Positions 60,317 through 64,000 of a stretch of 64,000 nt of DNA are shown here, piece after piece. The position numbers and the translations under genes are program-made. This stretch comes from Bin5 sp965204525 (GTDB lineage: Bacteria; Chloroflexota; Anaerolineae; Caldilineales; Caldilineaceae). The first letter of the stretch is position 1. Each line of letters opens with the position of its first letter. Where the stretch lies: positions 1,612,001-1,676,000 of the forward strand of contig OZ241994.1 of assembly GCA_965204525.1 (NCBI GenBank), in the 5' to 3' direction. The notes beneath the pieces are model-generated. The model was given only the letters and a program-made list of their open reading frames with translations, did no database searches and was not told the origin of the DNA.

Positions 60317-61486
60317 TCAAAAGGCGACGCGGGGCAGCCGCGCCATTAGCCGGCTGGCCACTTCGTAGTTGTTCGTTTCTAGGCGTGCGGCAGCATCCTC
60401 CGCCGAGATGGCTGCGCCCTGCTGGCCGCCGATCAAGACGACCTCGTCGTCGCGGGCAACAGGGATTCCGGACTCAGTTAGTTCGGTCACGTCAGCGAAA
60501 GCATGATCCATGCAGATGCGGCCCACGACAGGCACTTGGCGACCGCCGATGAGCACGCTCTTCCAGGTACGGGGGCTGCGGGGAAAGCCGTCGGCGTATC
60601 CTACCGGCACAACGGCCACGGTTCGGGGACCGGGGGCCCGCCATGTGTTGCCGTAGGAAACAGGTTCGCCGGGATTCAGGCGGCGAACTTGGGCTATGCG
60701 TGCTTTCCAACTCAGCACGGGCCGAAATTCTGGCGGCGCCGGCGCCTCATCGCTCGGTGAAAGACCATACAGGAGGATGCCGCAGCGGACCGCGTCCAAG
60801 TGCGCCTCTGGCAGGTCGACGGTAGCGGCTGAGTTTGCGGCATGGGCAACGGGAGGGCGGCAGCCGGCGCGCGCGAGCTGTTCCAGGAGTGAAGTAAAAC
60901 GACGGAGCTGCATACGGCTGTATTCTTTATTGGCTTCATCAGCTGTACTGAAGTGTGTATAGATGCCTTCCAGCCGTAGACTTGCGTTTTCGGACAGCAG
61001 GTTACAGAGCTCGGGCGCGGCGGCGGGGTCGATACCCAGACGGTGCATTCCCGTGTCCACTTTGAGATGCACGGTCAGTGGCTGACCGAAACGGGCGGCG
61101 GCGGCGGAGAAGCCAAGGGCAGCACGAATTTCGTAGACGGATACGGCGAGATCGTAAACCAGCAGCGTCTCGGCCAGTTCCGGCGGCGTGTATCCGAGCA
61201 GGAGAATGGGCGCGCGTACGCCCGCCTGGCGCAGGCAGATTGCCTCGTTCACTGCGGCGACTGCGAGGCGGTCTGCGCCGGCCTCCAAGGCGGCCGGCGC
61301 GATCAGTTCGGCGCCGTGGCCGTAGGCATTGGCCTTGACAACCGCATAGAGAAGGCGGCGGGGTCCGATACGTCGCCGAAGCTCGGCTATATTGTTTGCC
61401 AGTGCGGCAAGATCGATCTCCAGCCAGGTTGGACGCGAGATCTGTTGCGAACGAAGCTTCTCAGAAGAAGATGTGGTTGCTACCAT
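60317..61486 (-). CDS. alr: Alanine racemase
   Basis: A 389-residue PLP enzyme making D-alanine for peptidoglycan. The PLP Lys is Lys51 in VVKANAYGHG. The catalytic Tyr is in PVSYGNTWRAP. LKVDTGMHRLGI, THFSTADE, ANSAAT, VRCGILLYG and VPVGYADGFPR are family blocks. The ATG at 61486 overlaps the PHP gene end by seven bases; a GTG at 61513 is an alternative. It is cotranscribed with the PHP gene and probably with nth. Confidence 0.96.
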   Translation of the reverse strand: MVATTSSSEKLRSQQISRPTWLEIDLAALANNIAELRRRIGPRRLLYAVVKANAYGHGAELIAPAALEAGADRLAVAAVNEAICLRQAGVRAPILLLGYTPPELAETLLVYDLAVSVYEIRAALGFSAAAARFGQPLTVHLKVDTGMHRLGIDPAAAPELCNLLSENASLRLEGIYTHFSTADEANKEYSRMQLRRFTSLLEQLARAGCRPPVAHAANSAATVDLPEAHLDAVRCGILLYGLSPSDEAPAPPEFRPVLSWKARIAQVRRLNPGEPVSYGNTWRAPGPRTVAVVPVGYADGFPRSPRTWKSVLIGGRQVPVVGRICMDHAFADVTELTESGIPVARDDEVVLIGGQQGAAISAEDAAARLETNNYEVASRLMARLPRVAF

Positions 61487-62379
61487 CCGTTCAAGTCCAG
61501 AAGCCTTTGCCACTGTTCCAATTCGAGCCCGGCCTCGCCGAGACAGTTCGGCTTGCGTTCGCCGTGGTAATCGCTGCCGCCGGTCTCGAACAGGCCGAAC
61601 CGGGCTGCCAGCTCGGCAAAGCAGACGATCGGCCTGTCTGTCGAGTCCCTTCCTTCGGGCGCATAGGGATACTGAATTTCCAGACCGTCGAGGCCGACAT
61701 CAACCAGACGTGCTAAGGACTCTTCGAAGCTGCGAATGCGCCGGTATATGCCTGGATGGGCAAGAACGGCCTTCCCGCCGGCAACGTGAGTCAGTTCGAT
61801 GGCGTCGATAACACCCAGGATGAAGGAACGGGGCACGTGTGTGGGGTATTCGGCGTCGGAGGCAAGGTACTGCTGGAAGACGTCGCTCAGGGAACTGAAC
61901 TTGTGCGGGTTGTATTTGAGAGCGATCTGGGCGATGTGGGGGCGGCCCGGCACGCCTCCAGCCAGCGCCAGCACTTCATCCACCGGCACATGCAGTCCAT
62001 AGCTCTGCAGCCGCTCGACCTGGCGCGATTTCTGTTCAATACGGCTCTCCTTCAGCCGGTTCATTGTATCGAGGAGGGTTGAATTGGTTGGGTCGATGCC
62101 ATAGCCAAGGATGTCGAAGTCCCGAAAGTCGTTTTCGCGGTCACGAGCGGTGCTGAATTCGACGGCAGGCAGCACGTGCACACCTTCTGCTGCCCCGTGA
62201 GCCTGGGCATCGGCGACGCCGAGAACACTGTCATGGTCGGTCACCGCCAATACGCGGATGCCCAGCTCCGAGGCTTTGCGGACCAACTCTTCAGGTGTGT
62301 CGGTGCCGTCTGAACAGTTGCTGTGAACTTGCAAGTCCACCGGGTAGACTCGAGGGAAACTGTCGGGCTGGACATCCAT
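61480..62379 (-). CDS. PHP domain phosphoesterase
   Basis: A 299-residue metal-dependent hydrolase of the PHP family, probably a 3',5'-nucleoside bisphosphate phosphatase/RNase AM-like (YciV, TrpH). Metal motifs are DLQVHSNCSDG, VTDHDSV, the Glu in PAVEFST, GRPHIAQ, LAHPG and GGSDYHGERK. The insertion between the third and fourth motifs is the family cap. It starts 73 bases after the terminator of the 6S-like RNA. It overlaps alr. Confidence 0.9.
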   Translation of the reverse strand: MDVQPDSFPRVYPVDLQVHSNCSDGTDTPEELVRKASELGIRVLAVTDHDSVLGVADAQAHGAAEGVHVLPAVEFSTARDRENDFRDFDILGYGIDPTNSTLLDTMNRLKESRIEQKSRQVERLQSYGLHVPVDEVLALAGGVPGRPHIAQIALKYNPHKFSSLSDVFQQYLASDAEYPTHVPRSFILGVIDAIELTHVAGGKAVLAHPGIYRRIRSFEESLARLVDVGLDGLEIQYPYAPEGRDSTDRPIVCFAELAARFGLFETGGSDYHGERKPNCLGEAGLELEQWQRLLDLNGW

Positions 62380-62451
62380 TGCGTTACTGTCCGATCGCTG
62401 CTGTATGGCGGAGTTGGGCTACCCAATTGCTTCACGGCATGGGTAGCGCAT

Positions 62452-62478
62452 AAAAAAACGTCCGGGTGACCCCGGACG
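62452..62478 (-). terminator. Rho-independent terminator of the 6S-like RNA
   Basis: On the minus strand CGTCCGGG (62478-62471), loop GTCA and CCCGGACG (62466-62459) form a perfect 8-bp stem, followed by seven T residues (62458-62452). It ends transcription before the PHP gene. Confidence 0.9.
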
Positions 62479-62676
62479 CATTTCCAACCCCGCAATGTCG
62501 TGTGATCCAGTGGGTACGAACCGAGGTTCGTAGGTGGGCGCCGGCTGGTCGCTTCCGTCTTGCCCTTTCCCGCGAGGGGCGGGCTATCACATCCACGTAC
62601 CTTCGCCTTGCTCCCGTGTGTCTGGTGTTGGTTCGCCCTCAAACTAGTCAATCACGGGCATTGCAGGGCTGCAATG
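62479..62676 (-). ncRNA. ssrS: 6S RNA-like regulatory RNA
   Basis: A transcript of about 198 nt lies between its own promoter and terminator, with no reading frame. CAGCCCUGCAAUG near the 5' end pairs over 13 bp with CAUUGCGGGGUUG near the 3' end. The closing stem continues with GUGAU/AUCAC, CUAGU/ACUGG and GGG/CCC. A large central bubble follows, whose 3' strand has the hairpin UACGAACC/GGUUCGUA. A terminal stem includes GCCC/GGGC. This is the architecture of 6S RNA, which mimics open promoter DNA and binds RNA polymerase. The assignment is by structure and size, not by a model search. Confidence 0.6.
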
Positions 62677-62678
62677 AA

Positions 62679-62708
62679 ACTATAGCACAGTTTGAATCGC
62701 CCTGCCAA
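62679..62708 (-). promoter_or_regulatory. Promoter of the 6S-like RNA
   Basis: On the minus strand TTGGCA (62708-62703) is followed after 18 bases by TATAGT (62684-62679). The predicted start is at about 62672-62676, exactly where the closing stem of the RNA begins. Confidence 0.6.
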
Positions 62709-62868
62709 ACAAGATTTCGGCACTATGTAGGCCTGCCAGCTGGCAACGATGGACGGAGTCGCGCGTTCAATCCCTCTCGGCGCCCAAGGAAATGCATGGC
62801 CAGGATCCGAACGTTTATATCGGCCCCGGCAGATGCGCAGCGCCGCACAAGCAGCTTGGGCCCTTCTC

Positions 62869-64000
62869 TCACTTTGCACTTTCCTTCTGCTCTCTGACAG
62901 CGATGTGCAGTTCGGCGAGCTGTTCGTCTTCAACAAGGCTCGGGGCTTCCAGAAGAAGGTCTGTCCCGGTTGCGGTCTTGGGAAAGGCCATTACCTCACG
63001 AATGCTCTGGGCATCGGCGAAGAGGGCGACCACTCGCTCGATTCCCATTGCGATACCTCCGTGCGGCGGCGCGCCGTATTGGAAGGCTTCAAGCATGTGG
63101 CCGAACTGTTCGTCCACTTCACTTTCGCTCAGGCCCAGTCGTTGGAACATCCGCATCTGCTGGTCGCTGCGGTGGATACGAATACTGCCGCCGCCAATCT
63201 CCCAGCCGTTGAGAACGATATCGTAGGCCTTGGCCTTGACGTCGGCAGGGCGCTGTTCGAGGATGCTCCAGTCCTCGTCACGGGCGCTGGTGAAAGGATG
63301 GTGGATGGCGCCCCAGCGATCTTCGTCTCTGTCGTATTCGAGCAGAGGGAAGTCAACCACCCAGCAAAAGGCCAGGAGATCCGAACTGATCATGTTGGTA
63401 CGTGCGCCGATCTCCAGGCGCAGGTTGGCGAGTGCAGGATTGGTCACTCCTTCTTCGTCTGCCACGAGGAGAATCAGATCTCCCTTTTCGGCGTCAGAGG
63501 CTGTAACGATGCCTGCAATCTCCTCCTCGCTGAGGAACTTGATGATCGGACTGCGCAGGCTTTCCGCCGGATTAGACCCGGCGGCGGCGGCTTCCCCGGT
63601 AAGGCCAATCCAGGCCAATCCTTTTGCTCCGTAGGGTTTCACGTATTCGATCAGCCCGTCAATGTCTTTGCGGCTCAGATCCGCCCCCTGCGGGAACAGA
63701 ACGCCCTTGACGATGCCGCCGGCGGCCACGGCGTTCTTGAACACGCCAAAACGACTGTTGCGAACCAGGTCGGTGACTTCGAAAAGTTGGAGCTCAAAAC
63801 GAATATCCGGGCGGTCGATGCCGTATTTGGCCATTGCCTCGTCGTAGCTCATGACCGGGAACGGGATCTGCTGGACCGGCTTGTCACTGATCTTTGCCGA
63901 CAGGTTGATGAGCATCTCTTCGATGAGAGCCATTATGTCGGCGGCCTCGACGAAGCTCATTTCCAGGTCCAGCTGTGTGAACTCGGGCTGTCGGTCGGCT
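62869..64000 (-). CDS. aspS: Aspartyl-tRNA synthetase, C-terminal part (cut by window edge)
   Basis: The frame is open to the window end and encodes about 376 residues. It includes FTQLDLEMSFVEAADIM (end of class II motif 2 region), the bacterial GAD insertion domain (about DLVRNSRFGVFKNAV to MISSDLLAFCWVVDFP), FTSARDEDW, EIGGGSIRIH and motif 3 GIAMGIERVVALF. It charges tRNA-Asp (or Asx in some bacteria). The N-terminal anticodon-binding domain and motifs 1-2 lie beyond 64000. The 6S-like RNA gene follows in the same direction about 160 bases downstream. Confidence 0.97.
   Translation of the reverse strand, partial: ADRQPEFTQLDLEMSFVEAADIMALIEEMLINLSAKISDKPVQQIPFPVMSYDEAMAKYGIDRPDIRFELQLFEVTDLVRNSRFGVFKNAVAAGGIVKGVLFPQGADLSRKDIDGLIEYVKPYGAKGLAWIGLTGEAAAAGSNPAESLRSPIIKFLSEEEIAGIVTASDAEKGDLILLVADEEGVTNPALANLRLEIGARTNMISSDLLAFCWVVDFPLLEYDRDEDRWGAIHHPFTSARDEDWSILEQRPADVKAKAYDIVLNGWEIGGGSIRIHRSDQQMRMFQRLGLSESEVDEQFGHMLEAFQYGAPPHGGIAMGIERVVALFADAQSIREVMAFPKTATGTDLLLEAPSLVEDEQLAELHIAVREQKESAK

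Noticed and set aside
62452..62676. Riboswitch controlling the PHP gene
   Set aside because: The terminator precedes the PHP gene, but the 5' and 3' ends of the RNA pair with each other as in 6S RNA, and no known ligand-binding core was recognised.
1..64000. CRISPR array, rRNA, prophage or plasmid origin
   Set aside because: No regularly spaced direct repeats, rRNA sequence, phage structural genes or iteron clusters were seen.

Overview
The window is bacterial chromosome of moderately high GC, densely coded on both strands with many short or overlapping gene junctions. Gene content suggests an aerobic heterotroph of the Chloroflexota, probably Caldilinea/Anaerolinea-like. The grounds are an A2-type cytochrome c oxidase operon with CtaG and SURF1, a DUF456-NnrE-ThiN block, a FolK-FolP fusion, and many sulfatase, amidohydrolase, enolase-superfamily, Gfo/Idh/MocA and phytanoyl-CoA dioxygenase genes. 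No rRNA or other phylogenetic marker was read, so this placement is an inference.

Layout. 1-4.2 kb: the C-terminal end of radA, an O-methyltransferase, and a leuS/thiamine-binding/HIT operon. 4.8-16.3 kb: a HAD phosphatase, then a carbohydrate-acid region. In that region msrA, an amidohydrolase, a sulfatase and an enolase-superfamily sugar-acid dehydratase form a tight minus-strand operon. It diverges from a UxuA-like mannonate dehydratase, followed by a CE7 acetyl esterase and a 1064-residue Asp-box beta-propeller protein. 16.3-32.2 kb: four MFS transporters, a zinc-ribbon P-loop protein, a nucleoside hydrolase, a second amidohydrolase, two Yip1 paralogues, an intact-looking IS630 element, SRPBCC and VOC proteins, and a sugar isomerase/oxidoreductase/serine hydrolase cluster. 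32.3-38.7 kb: the cytochrome oxidase operon (ctaC-ctaD-subunit IV-ctaE-ctaG-copper-domain protein-SURF1) behind a near-consensus promoter. 38.9-47 kb: a tyrosine recombinase lacking its catalytic residues, lepA-rsmA plus a probably frameshifted small gene, an Lgt-like membrane protein, and the membrane protein-nnrE-DUF456-thiN operon. 47-54 kb: NAD synthesis (nadC-nadA-nadB), siroheme synthesis (cobA, sirC) and folate synthesis (folKP). 54-64 kb: phytanoyl-CoA dioxygenase, zinc alcohol dehydrogenase, a LysM protein, an FG-GAP protein of foreign codon use, rpsT, nth, alr, a PHP phosphatase, a 6S-like RNA and the 3' part of aspS.

The most noteworthy items are: (a) an IS630 transposase split over two frames exactly at the slippery heptamer T TTT TTA; (b) a recombinase-fold protein with ArgI, both His positions and the Tyr nucleophile replaced, preceded by a perfect 11-bp palindrome; (c) a 6S-RNA-like transcript with promoter, long closing stem and terminator; (d) a terminator-like hairpin at the very start of an MFS mRNA; (e) a C-ending-codon FG-GAP gene; and (f) an Lgt-family protein lacking the family's key residues. 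No CRISPR array, tRNA or rRNA was found.
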